The position numbers were made by a program, and so were the translations under genes. A stretch of 64,000 nucleotides of DNA from Schistocephalus solidus (lineage: Eukaryota > Platyhelminthes > Cestoda > Diphyllobothriidea > Diphyllobothriidae), in NCBI GenBank assembly GCA_017591395.1, contig WEDG01006564.1, forward strand, positions 1-64,000, given 5' to 3'. Below, piece by piece: positions 21,048 through 32,390 of this stretch. A model generated the notes under the pieces. The model was not told the origin of the DNA, did not search any database, and saw nothing but the letters and a program-made list of their open reading frames with translations. The first letter of the stretch is position 1, and every line of letters starts with the position of its first letter.

Positions 21048-21291
21048 CAATATTCGTGTACCACGTAAATCTGCCTGCATTCACTTGACTGTAACTATTT
21101 TACATTGCTTATTATTCTTCCGACTTTCTGTATCAAATAGGGATTTCAAAGGCGTAAGCCTATTTTTCTCAAATACACTGAACTTAACTGAATATCAAAC
21201 AGAAGTAACACCTTAAAATGCCTGCCCTGTTACAACCTCAAATTCTGATATAGACATTTAATGAGTTAGGCAATCTACTTTATATATATAT

Positions 21292-21450
21292 GATAAGGTG
21301 GAACAAAAATATACAAGGGGATCGGTTCCACCTTAACAACATATGCTACACGTCATTAGCGACCGCCTGCGAGGGCTGTTAAGTGAGCTGTAGGGTACAA
21401 CGGAACATAAATAATCCTTAAGCAGATCGGTGAGCCGCAAACTTTCATCT
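21292..21450 (-). repeat. SINE-like repeat, collapsed foldback form
   Basis: Contains the terminal part of segment A on the minus strand (ATAAGGTGGAAC), then the same end on the plus strand (GGTTCCACCTTA), then segment C' (ACATATGCTACACG to AAGCAGATCGGTGAGCC). TAAGGTGGAAC (21294-21304) and GTTCCACCTTA (21325-21335) form a perfect 11-bp stem with a 20-base loop. Relative to 51686-52217 nearly all of A and the central C have been lost. TA runs flank it on both sides. Confidence 0.7.
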
Positions 21451-21489
21451 TTATATATATATATAAATGAGTGTGCCTTGTGGCTTGAG

Positions 21490-21940
21490 TGTTGCGGGTT
21501 GATGAACACGTAGGTTTAGTCGGAGGGCGTGGATTTGGAGGAATAGTACGTACATTGAAGGAGAAGGGGATAGAATACAAAAGGGCTGGTCCAGCGGCGT
21601 CTCTGGGACAGAAGCTTTAAGGTGCTCCATGCTCACTACCTCCTCGCGAGGTTCCTCGAAGTCAACCCCGAAGGGGCCGTCATATGGGGGTTCAAGTGAC
21701 TAACGGACTTGATCAAATCGGAAGTACACGTCATTGCATGTTGCCAAGTGTTTCTCTAAGTAAGGCTGTGACACGGAATGCCTGGGCACAACTAGGATGA
21801 ACGTCTGCATTAATGGTCGAAGACTTAGAAAGAGATTGGTAGGATACTCGACAACAACTCGAGGGGCCGGCGAAATCACATCATCGAGAAGTTGGACACT
21901 TGCGCCAAACAACATCTCGACAGTTGATTCCAACGAGATC
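21490..21940 (-). pseudogene. Gypsy integrase C-terminal fragment
   Basis: Minus strand reads MLFGASVQLLDD, VVVEYPTNLF, HLATCNDVYFRFDQVR, a TAG, then EPPYDGPFGVDF and REEVVSMEHLKA. The xLVFGA start, the CxxVY-R-D-VR block and the PPYDGPF (GPY/F) module are typical of Gypsy integrase C-termini in flatworms. One stop lies before the GPF module. It differs from the complete Gypsy element at 12312-16824, so it is another Gypsy lineage. Confidence 0.7.
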
Positions 21941-22039
21941 CACTGTGTCTTTCACAGAATATTAATTCAGGGTTGGTCACTTGCACGTGGATAAGTTTTC
22001 AGTGATAGTAAGCTTGTGCTGCGGCTACAGCACACTGTT

Positions 22040-22132
22040 CAGTGTCAGCTTGACACTCTACTGTATATATTTTTTTGACCTTGCCTGTAAACTGGCAATA
22101 AATAAATTAAATTAAAATTAAAATAAAGGCCA
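22040..22132 (+). mobile_element. CR1-like LINE family 2, 3' end only
   Basis: CAGTGTCAGCTTGACACTCT, then TTTTTTTGACCTTGCCTGTAAACTGGCAATAAATAAA and a TAAAATT-rich tail, matching the 3' end of the full element at 35809-40563. TTGCC and GGCAA can pair across an 8-base loop. It splits the decayed Gypsy integrase fragments. Confidence 0.7.
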
Positions 22133-22299
22133 CAGACGGCGGGTAAAGCGTGAGCCTGCACCTACGCGGGCCACCATGCCCTCCCCACCGAACGGGTTCG
22201 GCATTTGTTATGAGAGCGCAACCCGAACAAAATCTGTCTTGACCTGATCTAGTCCCCATTTAGGTTAAGCACATCTTGCACGCAACCCAGTTTAGAGGG
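22133..22299. other. GC-rich segment between Gypsy and LINE pieces
   Basis: 170 bases of GC-rich sequence after the LINE family 2 tail. No domain recognised; may be unaligned Gypsy sequence. Confidence 0.4.
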
Positions 22300-23340
22300 A
22301 CATAGTGGCGCCAAACACGAGTTCAGCGACGAAGCAGTCAAGTTTTGACTTGAGAACTGAGCGCATGTCCAACAGGAACAGGATGAAATGGTCCGTCCTG
22401 TTCTCCCGGCCGTTAGCTACGCGTAGGGGAGTCTTCAGCTAGCAGTGAAACCGCGTGACCATCCCGTTTGCATCCCTAATAATAGGCTGTCTTGTGAATG
22501 CGAGTGGAGTCTAAAAAGGAGAGTAGGAACTTGAAAAGTTTAGATTCAACCTGGGCAACGCAAACAGTCGTGATGGTGGAGGCACCAACATTGACAACTC
22601 AACGACTGAGGAAGTCTTTGACAACCCTTCGAGCAGTCACATTGGGTAGACGGATAGCGTCCAATCACCGAGTAAATCAGTCCAAACAGGTGAAATTATA
22701 TGATCCGCAATTGACGCAGGCGGGAGCCTGCAATGGTGAGGTGGACGGGACATAACCTTGCGTCAGGGCTAGGGAAGGTGCCACTGGAAGCTTTGTGTGC
22801 TTATGGATTTTTGTGCGCTGACAGTCGATAGACGTCCGTGTCAAAGCTTTCCGGTCCTTGTGAATCCCAAGGCAAGGGGAAGAGGTCAGAATCCAACTTG
22901 TCGATAGCCCGACTCCCAGGATGGGACAGGTTGGGCATATAAGAGAAGAACTTGTGGTGAGAGCCGGTGGAGACGTTGCAGAGAATATTGATGTTGCCAC
23001 TGGGCAGCGTGCGGTCCGGGTGCTGGAGTCCGGAAACGTCATAGTCACAGAGCGAAACAACACGACGTTGTTCAGCAGCCATCTCCACGAGGTCCATCCC
23101 GGGAGTGAGTTGTATATGTACAGTGGAGGGTCTGGATAGTGCACCAGCTACTTCTGTGCGTGACCAGTTGATGTGGCAGAAGTCTGTGCTGAACTGCGAG
23201 ATTTAGTCCGGACGACGTGACTCTCATGGGTTGAGCTTGTCAGAATTTACTTGAGAGCGAAGCAAATGGGCTTGTGATCAGTAAAGACGTTGAGGTCGCT
23301 GCCCTCAATTTCATTCAATTCCAAAAATCGCTCAGTCTAC
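22300..23340 (-). pseudogene. Gypsy RNase H end, integrase zinc domain and core (heavily decayed)
   Basis: From right to left on the minus strand: NVFTDHKPICFAL (23290-23255) of RNase H; LVEMAAEQRRV (about 23090) in the linker; HPGSRAIDKL and IDCQRTKIHKH of the His/Cys zinc domain (22935-22800); NVTARRVVKDFLS and ESKLFKFLLSFLDSTRI of the core (22640-22500); and LVFGAT at about 22320. Many shifts and stops. The block ends at LVFGAT, and a second, different LVFGA-like start occurs at 21930, so these may be two copies or one duplicated at this point. Confidence 0.65.
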
Positions 23341-23432
23341 GTGTCCAAACTCCAGCATCTAAAAGTTAGAAAATGTCATAAAATATTCATTGAAACTGAA
23401 TAAACCGTCCGCTAATACCTAGGACGAATTTC

Positions 23433-25035
23433 ATGAAGTATAATCGACCTGCTCATTTAAGCAAGCAATCAGAAGTACAGTCGGTTTTTACGAGAGAAGC
23501 CAATCTAACCGCTGATAACTATAGTGCGGAAGAGGTCCCGACAATTGACTCAGTGGTCATAACAGAACCTATTGTTCTGCAGGAACTACTGAAGCTGGAC
23601 GAAACCAAATCGCCAGGTCCTGATGTAATACCGGCAAAGTTGTTGAAGGAGTTGGCCGTAGAGTTGGCAGAACCCTTGTGTCTACTCTTCCAAGCCTCCC
23701 TCGCTGCAGGCAAATTGCCACCCGATTGGAAGACCGCGTGGATTTCCCCAATACACAAAAGTGGCAGCCGTGCTTCCGCAAAATAACTACAGGCCGGTAA
23801 GTCTCACCTCCATATGTTGCAAGATTATGGAGCGAATCATCAAACGTGAACTGATGCAGTTTCTGGAGAGGCATCATCTTCTCTCTGAAGCGCAGCACGG
23901 ATTCCGCAGAGGAAGGTCCTGTTTAACTAATCTGCTCTACTGTCTGGAACGATGGACCCGAGCGGTCGATGAAGGAAATGTAGTGCACGCAGTGTACATA
24001 GACTTCAAGAAGGCCTTTGATAGCGTGCCTCACCAACGTCTCCTATACAAACTCAACCGTATTGGGGTAAGGGGTAAGCTATTGAAGTGGATCGAAAACT
24101 TCTTGATTGGGCGATCTCAGATTGTCCGTCTTGGCGATCAACAATCGGCGGAGGTGGCGGTTGAGAGTGGGGTTCCTCAGGGCTCCGTCCTGGGCCCTAT
24201 CCTCTTCCTTATATACATTGATGAATGCGTAAGTGGCTTGGACTGTGACACCGCCATGTTTGCTGACGATATAAAGCTTTGGAAGGTCATCCACAACGCA
24301 GATGATGAAGAAAATCTACAGGCGAACTTGCATCGACTCGAGGAATGGTCGCACAACTGGCTCCTCCCATTCAATGCTACCAAGTGCAATATTCTGCGAT
24401 TTGGCAGAACCAGCTCAGAGCACCAGAGAATTTACTATCTGGACGACACACCGCTACCAGAGGTGGAGGCTCAGAAAGATCTAGGAGTATGGATCACGCC
24501 CACACTGAAGCCATCGTTCCATTGCTCAAAAAGAGCAAAATCTGCCATGTCAAGCTTGTATCTAATTAAGCGAGCGTTTGCAAAGTTCGACAAAGAGTGC
24601 TTTAATAAGGTCTTCGGGATGTTCGTGCGACCACAATTGGAATTTGCCATACAAGCCTGCAGACCGTGGTCTGTCAAAGACCACAACACCCTTGAGAAGG
24701 TCCAAAGACGTGCAACCAAGCTTGTTCAAGGTCAAAGCTGCCTGCCTTACGAGACACGATTGTCTAATCTTGATCTGTTTCCTCTGGACTATAGACAGCT
24801 ACGCGGCGACTTAATACAAGCCTTTCGAATGTTGCGGCTTCAGGATTGCTGCCTTGCATCTGGCGACTTCTTTGAGCTGGCCACTACCACTACTTTGCGA
24901 GGGCATCCCATTAAACTACGAGTGACAGGTGCAAGACTCGACACAAGAAGGTTCTTCTTCTCCAACAGAGTGATTAAGGCCTGGAATGCTCTGCCGGCCG
25001 ACATAATCATGTCCCCATCCGTTGACACTTTTTAA
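23433..25035 (+). pseudogene. LINE family 1 reverse transcriptase, nearly intact (copy C)
   Basis: Frame one (to 23786) has VFTREANLTADN and KSPGPDVIPAKLLKELA and ISPIHKSGSRASAK. One extra A in the run at about 23780-23784 shifts it into a 424-codon frame: NYRPVSLTSICCKIMERII, HGFRRGRSCLTNLLY, motif A YIDFKKAFDSVPHQRL (23998-24045), motif B SGVPQGSVLGPILFLIYID (24160-24220), motif C MFADDIKLW (24256-24282), then LGVWITPTLKP and FGMFVRPQLEFAIQA. All catalytic aspartates remain. The end near 25035 shifts again (VDTF stop). The endonuclease is absent, so it cannot transpose alone. Confidence 0.88.
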
Positions 25036-25318
25036 GCGGAAGTTTGACCAGTACAGCCATAAGTACCACCACGACATCCGAACCTAACACATTTCCTGAA
25101 ACATATTCCCATCCACAATTTTCGCGTCATATAACATACTACTCCCTATTTTTGAGTAACATTATTTTTAATTGCTTTGTCCGATGCCCTGCAGTGTGTC
25201 CGTGAGATAACCCCTTTGTCCAACGTCCATTATATGTCAGCTTTTTAATTTACAGTGTCACTGACATCAATAGGAGCTCAAAGGCTTCGCCTATATTTCC
25301 CTTAATAAAACTGAACTG

Positions 25319-25320
<2 letters not shown>
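23433..25320 (+). mobile_element. CR1-like LINE family 1, 5'-truncated (copy C)
   Basis: About 1.9 kb starting just upstream of the reverse transcriptase domain and ending in the family 3' block: AGGAGCTC, hairpin AGGC-TTC-GCCT (25282-25292), TTTCCCTTAATAAA and an ACTGAACTGAAC tail. A (TA)n run follows at once. This is the best preserved reverse transcriptase in the window. Confidence 0.88.

Positions 25321-25321
<1 letters not shown>

Positions 25322-25380
<59 letters not shown>
25322..25380. repeat. (TA)n microsatellite
   Basis: 59 bases of TA directly after the tail of LINE copy C. Confidence 0.95.
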
Positions 25381-25384
<4 letters not shown>

Positions 25385-25644
25385 CGATCGATCTATTTGG
25401 ATTATCAGCCCTTTTCCAATTATTAGTTCTTATGCAGTTTCTATGGAAATCAAAGTTGATTTTTGATGTAAGAGGCTATCACATAGTTCTTGCGCTACAT
25501 TTAAAGTAGCTAAATGGTACTAAAATGAACTAAGAAGTGCACATATCGTAGGGGTGATTGTTAACGAACCGAAAGTTTCCAAGACCGAGTTATCGGACAA
25601 TCTTCACTGAACTGTACTAGCATAAACTAACATCAGCACACAGT

Positions 25645-25930
25645 TGTAGCGATCCGTCTTTGCAGACGTGTGACGTCATAGACCCCAGCATCGTGCCTGT
25701 GTGCTTTGTCGCCTGTAGTCACTCAGCAAAAGACGCAGCACCCATTGGCCTTGAGCTCTCGCGAGCTTTGTGCCACGTACTACGCGGGCCCAGTGATGAT
25801 TTAAAAAGTAGCCTGAGTGGGACAGAAAGGCATGAATAGACAGTCAAACTGTGGATAACGGAATAGGACTGTCACAGTGAGGATGAATGTGGAAGGAGGC
25901 GATGCCGAAGGAAGTTTCCACGTTTAAAAC
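25645..25930 (-). repeat. Probable LTR remnant of a decayed Gypsy element
   Basis: Begins TGTAGC in the plus reading, like the LTRs of the intact Gypsy element, and shares landmarks with 4090-4410. It lies just beyond the integrase C-terminal remnant (26150-26330, minus strand), where a 3' LTR is expected. The inner boundary is not clear; I place the aligned part only. Confidence 0.4.
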
Positions 25931-26149
25931 CTCTTGTAACTAACCGATTAGCAATGTTAAATGGCGTCCATCGCCTGTGACCTCATCGGGAGGTAAATGA
26001 TGCGAGAAATTACTGTGCATGGCGACTAAAGATTTCGAGGTTGAAGTAAGTGGATGTGGAGGGATAAAAAAACGGGATTGGATGATAAGGGAAAGGGAAG
26101 ACAAAGAAGCAGGTGGCTAGAGACAAGGCTCATATTCAAGAGTATTTAT

Positions 26150-26330
26150 GGCAGTTGCCTTTAGGTTTTCCAAGCTAACAACCTCATCCCGAGTTCAGCG
26201 TTGGACGCGGAACGCCATTATCACTCGAGAAACAGCCCGGAAGGGCCAATGGTAGAGTGGTACCAGTGGTCGGCGAACTCGAGTGAAACAGAGATAGGCG
26301 TGAGTTCACAAATCCTCTCGAGATTTTTGA
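26150..26330 (-). pseudogene. Gypsy integrase C-terminal remnant
   Basis: Minus strand carries MAFRVQR, a stop, TRDEVVSLENLKATA across frames, which aligns with REEVVSMEHLKA of 21490-21940 and follows a GPF-like GPSGLFL. It is a short decayed end of a Gypsy Pol and probably belongs with the pieces at 27030-28258 and 29021-29308. Confidence 0.5.
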
Positions 26331-26929
26331 AGACCGAGGTTCTGGGAGGAACCGAGGAGAAGTAAGAGACTTTTTAGTGTTTAGCTTTTAAACAGTCGTA
26401 CAGTTAATCCTTTCACTGCTCGGAAGCCGCTTGACCGCTCTCGGTGCAAAAAGCACCGCAATATTTTCTAATTTCTTCCTCTGGCACGCACAGTTAGTTT
26501 TCGTCAGTAACTTTAAGTAAATGCCATTGCAACGTGGAATAAGTCACCCAGGAATATAAACTTTCTGCAAAATTATCATTTGTTTAAGAGAATTATCACT
26601 AGTTATCTGCATTTGGAACGTCTTCCATGAATTGTGGCTGCTTAATCGGTCGAAGATACCTTCCAGTTTAATGGAGTTTGTGGCTTCTGTGCTCTGTGCG
26701 AGGTCTTATCCTGAGGGTGCTGATTCAACAGCCTGCAACCTGTGAATTCTTCAGCCGACAGCGAGTAATATCTGCGTTTGCACCTTTATCTGGTGCAGGA
26801 TCACAGTTCCACGAAAAAGAAGTGGGACTGAATACACATTGCACTTATACCACACTTCCCCTGTCCAAACTGCTAGAATTATACAGTTTGCACATTTCTC
26901 TCCCGAATAAAATCAATTTTCAGTACTAA

Positions 26930-27015
26930 TATCCCGTATTAGTTCTCGCACTGCAAGCTTGATTTCCACTATAAATGTATTTTGACCTTTCCTGTAAACT
27001 GGCAATAAATAAATG
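26930..27015 (+). mobile_element. CR1-like LINE family 2, 3' end only
   Basis: CTGCAAGCTTGATTT then TATTTTGACCTTTCCTGTAAACTGGCAATAAATAAA, similar to 22040-22132 and to the 3' end of the full family 2 element. Here the first arm of the hairpin is TTTCC rather than TTGCC. It interrupts the Gypsy Pol between RNase H linker and integrase end. How far its body extends left (26350-26930) is not clear. Confidence 0.6.
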
Positions 27016-27029
27016 CATTTATTGAGTTA

Positions 27030-28258
27030 TCTTGCGGTGGAGGCATGACAGCAAAAGAAAGTGGTGCGAGTAGCTTGAAAATTGGAAGATAATGGTGGTG
27101 CCTTCAGTCTTCCAGGGCAGGTCTTGCAGATGGAGTCCTAAAGCATCCTTGTCATAGTGAGTACCAAAACTGCATTCTTCCGTAACCATCTCAGTGAATT
27201 TGATTCTGGTAGTGATTTTGTTTTGAGAAGAAAGGGCAAAGACAACGCATCAGCCACCTTAATCAATAAAGGGTTGTTCTTGCGGATTTCTAATGCGAGC
27301 AGGTTTTCATACTCTAGTCGGTGTAGCTCCCGGAGCGGAGCGTGTCGGGGTTTAAACTGACAGCAAAAGATGCTTTGGTCCATGAACAGAGTGATGTCTT
27401 TGCCCTCAAGGAAGTACTCAAGTGTGTAATGGTGAGGTCGCAAGCATGGAACTCCTCTCCAAACGTGCTATAACGCGAATCGGCAGGTGATATTTTTCTG
27501 GAGAAAGCTACAGTTTGGATTCAGTCTGCAGAGTTCTGCTGAAAAACTTCGCCAACTGCACAATTTGAGGCCTTTGTCCTGGTGGAGATGAGGTCATAGG
27601 TAGGACAACGCGTCAGGAATATAGTGTGGATCAGGACAGACCTTGTTTTGTCTATGGAAATCTCGAAGTATCCTTTAAGACCCGAGAAGAAGCTCATGAG
27701 CCACAATATAAGGTCAGCACTATTCAGGGGCAACCGAAGCTACAAATTCACCATGCCAAGAAAATGCTTCAGTTGACATTTCAAAGTCAGTTTCGGTACT
27801 CCAGGGTTGACCGTGACATAGGAATTGTATGGATGCCAATGGTCTCAACCATATAACCGAGGAAGTTTAGGAAGGCAAGGTCGAATGCACTCTTTGCACG
27901 GGTTGCGTACAAATTCAAACTGTAGACTATTGTCAAACTGCAAAACTAAAACCTGTATCTCTACTTCGATGGGGAAGTTGGCCAGTATGAACTGATCAAT
28001 ACATGCAAAAATAAATAATTGGCCCTGCAGCACTCTGCCTTTGACATTATGGAAAGTGTGAGAGTTGTTGATGTGTTCAAACGGTCTAGAGAGGCGCCCG
28101 AATAGGTCAATGTGTGTAATGTCAGTTACATATATAAGCTTCTCCGGGGCGACGGCGAGCATGCGGAAGGCCCAGAAGACATTGATCATGTAACAGACAA
28201 GTTTGTTGAATAGAGTAATGCCAATTGTTTTTGCAGATGTGTTATGGGTAGCGAACAA
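27030..28258 (-). pseudogene. Gypsy reverse transcriptase and RNase H (decayed)
   Basis: Read on the minus strand: degenerate RT around 28250-27850; QLKHFLGMVNL, a stop, and PLNSADLIL (27790-27700) of the connection; ASNCAVGEVFQQN (about 27560), matching the RNase H start; HYTLEYFLEGKDITLFMD (27435-27385) with the RNase H Glu/Asp region; VADALSLPF; and a linker near 27100. The YxDD motif itself cannot be recognised. Order and strand agree with the gag-like piece to the right and the integrase end to the left. Confidence 0.6.
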
Positions 28259-29020
28259 AGAACTTGAGGTTGCTTAAGACCTTTTAATCACCGCAGTTTC
28301 GGTTGAAAATTTGCACCATTAATCGAACACGGTACTTATAAGTCCGGAGATGGAAAGAAGTGGAGTTCTAACTCCAATTTAAAAATCGTTTCATCAAATA
28401 CTCAGCCCTTTGGTAGAGCTTCTGATATCCTTACTTCTTTGGCTTTAACTTTAAGGGCGCAGAAGCCAGAAACCTATAATAAATGGGAAAATTCGCCCAA
28501 TTTCATCAAACAATTTTTGCTGATATACGTTGACATTATTTTTTCTAACAACAGGCGCTCCTTTCAATATCTTATGTAACTAATCGTTCCGTCTCATAAA
28601 TAAATAAAAGCCTTATACGAAGTCTGTTCATTCGATATTTGTTTCCCAATTTCGCCCTCCGTCTGGTTTCAACCAACATTTTGCCTTTTTACTGGCAGAT
28701 TTAATTTCATTTAATGTTCTATCTGATCACATTGTTTCTTATTCAAGATAAATATATCAATTTTTTCCTCTCTGAAACGGGCTTAATCTTCCAAAGATAC
28801 ATCCAGTTTTATCAGATCACTCGACTTTTGCAGTAAAGATTACGGATCTCTAGATATGTAGATGACCACCAAGGCGCAGACTCATGACTGAGTTAAACAA
28901 ATTCATGTCCGAATCATGGCGTTCCCATGCCAGACCAATCACACATGACATAACAAAGGTCATCGTGTGCAAAGGAACCACGTATCTTTTTGTTCTCCGA
29001 CTTGGACAGTTTGAAAATCG
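28259..29020. other. AT-rich sequence, no gene seen
   Basis: If the flanking pieces are one Gypsy element, protease and RT N-terminus would be here, but I cannot see them. Confidence 0.45.
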
Positions 29021-29308
29021 TTAACACTTCGCTTGTTCTGATTCTGGCATTGAAACTGCCACTGCACGAACGTAATTGCTCTTTGGAAATTTCTGGAACT
29101 TTTCTTGTGCCGAATTACCACACAAAACGACATCAAATTGGAATTTGTTTATCACCTTCGTCGACTTGATAAAAACAGCCTCTACACCAATAAGTTCTGT
29201 CAACCGCTCAGTGAACCAAAAGTGCAAAACCCCTTGAAGATCTGAAGTTATCCAGGACCTTTGACCTCTACAAACGGCTGAGTCGTTCCTGAATATTCTT
29301 CCTATCAT
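29021..29308 (-). pseudogene. Possible Gypsy Gag capsid remnant
   Basis: A 95-codon minus-strand frame with VLHFWFTERLTELIGVEAVF and NKFQFDVVLCGNSAQEKF. The W-F...E..F...KF..VV spacing resembles the capsid core of Gypsy Gags, and its position upstream of the RT remnant fits. Similarity is weak and it may be chance. Confidence 0.35.
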
Positions 29309-29891
29309 TTATTGTTTTTTAAAGTGGTTTTGAACGAATAGGCGCATTTATTGCTCATATTGTTTCTATTGCGGCGTCGTTGGACCTCCGTTTGAAATTC
29401 GCTCGTCTCCAAGCTTTTTGATTTTTGGCCAATAATCTGTTCCCAAAGTCAGGACTAAACGAAATAAGTTGTCATTGGATCATATATTGTCTTTTTATCA
29501 GGATCAGCCTATAATTGTTTATAGACATTGTGATATTCAGGCACACGAAAATTGATATCGGAATCTTGAATAATAAGCTAACTCAGCTTCATTTGGATCC
29601 TGCCTCATACGGGCTTCAGAAAACAGTCTCTCGCCAGGAAAGGTGTCTACATCAGAAAGGAACGGAGAACCACTGGCAAACTCACTTCGAAGGCTGCATC
29701 ATTCTTTGCTTCGTATTAACATTCGATAGTGAATTCGGTTCGAAAAAGCACTTCTTTTTGTGCTCAGTAAACTATTCGCTTGATAATTTAAGCTGCTCGT
29801 TAAAACTTAATGCATCCTCGTAGAGATCTTGCTGGCATGGGAAACGCAAATGTTCACGACCCGACCACGCGAGAAAAATTATTCACCGCTT

Positions 29892-29960
29892 CAGCCAGGA
29901 CTCGAAACACCAACCTCTCGATTAGCTACCGATGCTCTTGACCGCTCGGCCACGCCCGGG
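29892..29960 (-). repeat. tRNA-Ser-like sequence (SINE head or tRNA pseudogene)
   Basis: On the minus strand, TGGCCGAGCGG (29952-29942) matches the RNA polymerase III A box and GTTTCGAGTCC (29908-29898) matches the B box, 33 bases apart. The D-arm wording GTGGCCGAGCGGTCAAGAGC is of Ser/Leu tRNA type. The anticodon stem and the acceptor stem do not pair well and there is no long variable arm, so it is not a functional tRNA. Confidence 0.5.
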
Positions 29961-30099
29961 AAGCCAGCAGAAAAAACAAATAGTATACACTACAAAAAAA
30001 TAATGATCTCTCCTATCTTTGTAAAACCGTTTTCGATTTCATGTGACAAAAAAACTTACCAGAAATACTCAAGTCACTCTCAGCAGACCGAGAAGAACC

Positions 30100-31563
30100 A
30101 CAAAGCAGCAATAATGAAGAAAGCAGTGCACTACTGAACATTACCAAAACTAAGCTAAACAGCGAAGGGCTGGCACACTGTGATGGATGCCGAGGACTCA
30201 CAACCAGAGTTTTGAGATTAGAAGGAGACCTCGATCTCCTATCGGAAATAATATCAGTCCCTCATAAAACATAACAAAAATTAACTCGCCGAAACACGAT
30301 GCAAAATGAGCCGAAAAACATCAGCAAGCTAGAACATAATCATCGCAAAGGAAACGGTAGAAGTCAATAGGCACAACATTAAGCGAAACAAAAAAAGAGA
30401 AAAAAAGAACGAAGTCATTAGAACAAACCTCTGAGTCAGTTGAAAATACAGATGACCAGAAAGAAAAATAAGCGAGGAGGAAATTGTGTCTTGCGTTTCC
30501 CCAGGTTCGGGAAATCTGGTGCACATAGAATCCGACTGCACAAAAGTAAATCAGCGATCGACGGTCTCTGAAAAGTCGAAAAACAGTAATCGTAAGGTTT
30601 CTTTACTGCCACGGACGAGCGACAGCAGCATGCTCTTTACATGTCCATCGAACAACAATGAAGCAGGGCATGGTAGCCAGCAAAGTAATGGCGGAAAAGT
30701 GGCCTACGACTTATCGACAGACCTGGATGCCATAAACCAAAATTCAGGTTTTCCGGGTGCTATTCGTGCAAACGCATTGTCAGGAGAACTCACGCTGTTT
30801 GAAAGGTCCATAGAGATGTCTGCAAATCAACCAACAGGCTCATCGATGAAGACAAATTTGAACACAGTATTAAAGACTGTATCAAAGGGTATGATTCAAC
30901 CTTCAATCACTAAAAGAAAGCAGGATGCAGAAACGAGTTTTTTTCCCCTGACAGGTCATTTTTGTCTGGTAGTTCAGGGAGTCTCAGAGGCTACTGGGGA
31001 AACGCCAAAAAGAAAGGGTAAAACAGGATCTGCTGACATTCCAAAAATTTATTGAATGATACGCAAGAAACTGGTGTGACAGTCGACATCAAAAAGATCT
31101 TTCGATTGGGGCCTCTCGTTACAAAATGAAACGCATGAGGTTCGACCAAGACCATTAAAAAGTCGTTTTGGGGAGTAAAACAGCAGGTAGATCTATTGCT
31201 CTCTCGAAAGTCCCAACTACGAAAGAATCATCGTGGAGTTTTTTTCAGCCGGATTACTCTCCCACCGATCGGATGAAAAATGAGGACACTGGTAGCAGAA
31301 TTGAAAAAGACGTCAATACGAGGGGGAACAAAACTTGAAAAATAGTAGACAACAAAATAGTCAAAACGGTGCGCTCTGTTTTTATGGGAACATCCGGTGA
31401 AATTGACGGCAACCACGCCGGTCAAAAGCCCTACCAAATGCCTATAGATTTGAACCCAGACAGGAGACTGGATATATCTTGTGAAATATCCAGCAAAAAA
31501 ATCTCCATGTGGAAGAAAGAACTAAAAAAATCTTCAGAAATCGAGGCAAGGAAACAAGATTAA
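30100..31563 (+). pseudogene. LINE family 1 ORF1 (copy D)
   Basis: Starts with a NEESSALLNITKTKLNS stretch, HCDGCRGLTTRVLRLEGDLD (C-x2-C followed by a likely short coiled coil, about 30170-30240), then low-complexity sequence in a 189-codon frame 30486-31055. KKIFRLG (31090) and FFQPDYSPTDRMK (31240-31275) are the RRM-end and C-terminal motifs seen in other copies, in shifted frames. Many stops and shifts. An RNA-binding role is inferred from LINE ORF1 proteins. Confidence 0.5.
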
Positions 31564-32250
31564 AAATGATGTACACAAATGTGCAGAGTCTATTGAACAA
31601 AATGGATGAAATTAAACTGGTCGTGGACCATTTACAACCTGACTTCATAGCTCTAACTGGAAACATGGTTAAATGAACAAATCGCAGACACAGAAGTCCG
31701 AATAGACGGTTTTCAGCTTATCCGCATGGATAGAAACGGACGTAGGGGTGGTGGAATCGCAATGTTTATACGAGAAGGCATTGACTTCATTCCGGATGGG
31801 CCCTCGCCCAATAGGATCTCGTCTTGCGAAATACTTTGTTGTAAACTGAAAGTCCCAAACCAACCAGACCTCCATATTGCCGTGGTATATCGACCCCCAG
31901 GACAGCGAACGGACACGGACGAAGCACTCATCACAGAGGTAAAGCAAATCTGCCGTAGCAAACATTTATTAATACTTGGAGATTTCAACGCTCCCGATAT
32001 CGATTGGGTGTCAATGTACTGCTCGCGATCGGAAAAATTCATTCGAACAGAAATTACTTCAGTTGGTAAATGACGAGTTTCTTACCCAACATGTCACAAT
32101 GAAGACGCGGTTCCGAAATGGGCAGCAGTCAAGCTGTTTGGATCTAATCATTAGTAGAGACGACAATTGCATCCTTGCATTAAGTTCTTACGTGCCGCTT
32201 GGACGAAGTGATCATTGTGTTCTTGCTTGGGAGTACAGTCATTTTTTTCT
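31563..32250 (+). pseudogene. LINE family 1 endonuclease domain (copy D)
   Basis: MMYTNVQSLLNKMDEIK, then one inserted base near 31658 splits the ETWL motif; GRRGGGIAMFIREGIDF, VVYRPPGQRTDTDEAL and the complete LILGDFNAPDIDW (31972-32008) follow in one frame. After a shift at 32045, GRSDHCVLAWEY (about 32200) holds the SDH motif. Catalytic residues E, D, N, S, D and H can all be found, but two frameshifts break the protein. Confidence 0.78.
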
Positions 32251-32390
32251 GTACCCAAACGTCGTGCAGTTAGGGCAGAGAAATGTATGGAAAGGGATTA
32301 TCCCAAAAATGAAAGAATTACTGAATGGGATAGACTGGAGCCCCTGCACATGTACCTGACCCTAATGCTGCCTGGTTCTTCATTAGTAAA

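Larger units (their letters stand above)
17270..21196 (+). mobile_element. CR1-like LINE family 1, long copy (copy B)
   Basis: About 3.9 kb carrying an ORF1 region, APE-type endonuclease, reverse transcriptase and the family 3' block with AAATAGGG, hairpin AGGC-GTAA-GCCT (21150-21161) and an ACTGAACTTAACTGAA tail. The left end is placed at an upstream in-frame TAA near 17267 and is approximate; there is no ORF1 ATG, so the copy is probably slightly 5'-truncated. Confidence 0.85.

Noticed and set aside
22310..22335. TGGCGCCAAACACGAG as a primer-binding site for a plus-strand LTR element
   Set aside because: On the minus strand the same bases encode LVFGAT of a decayed Gypsy integrase, and no LTR precedes it.
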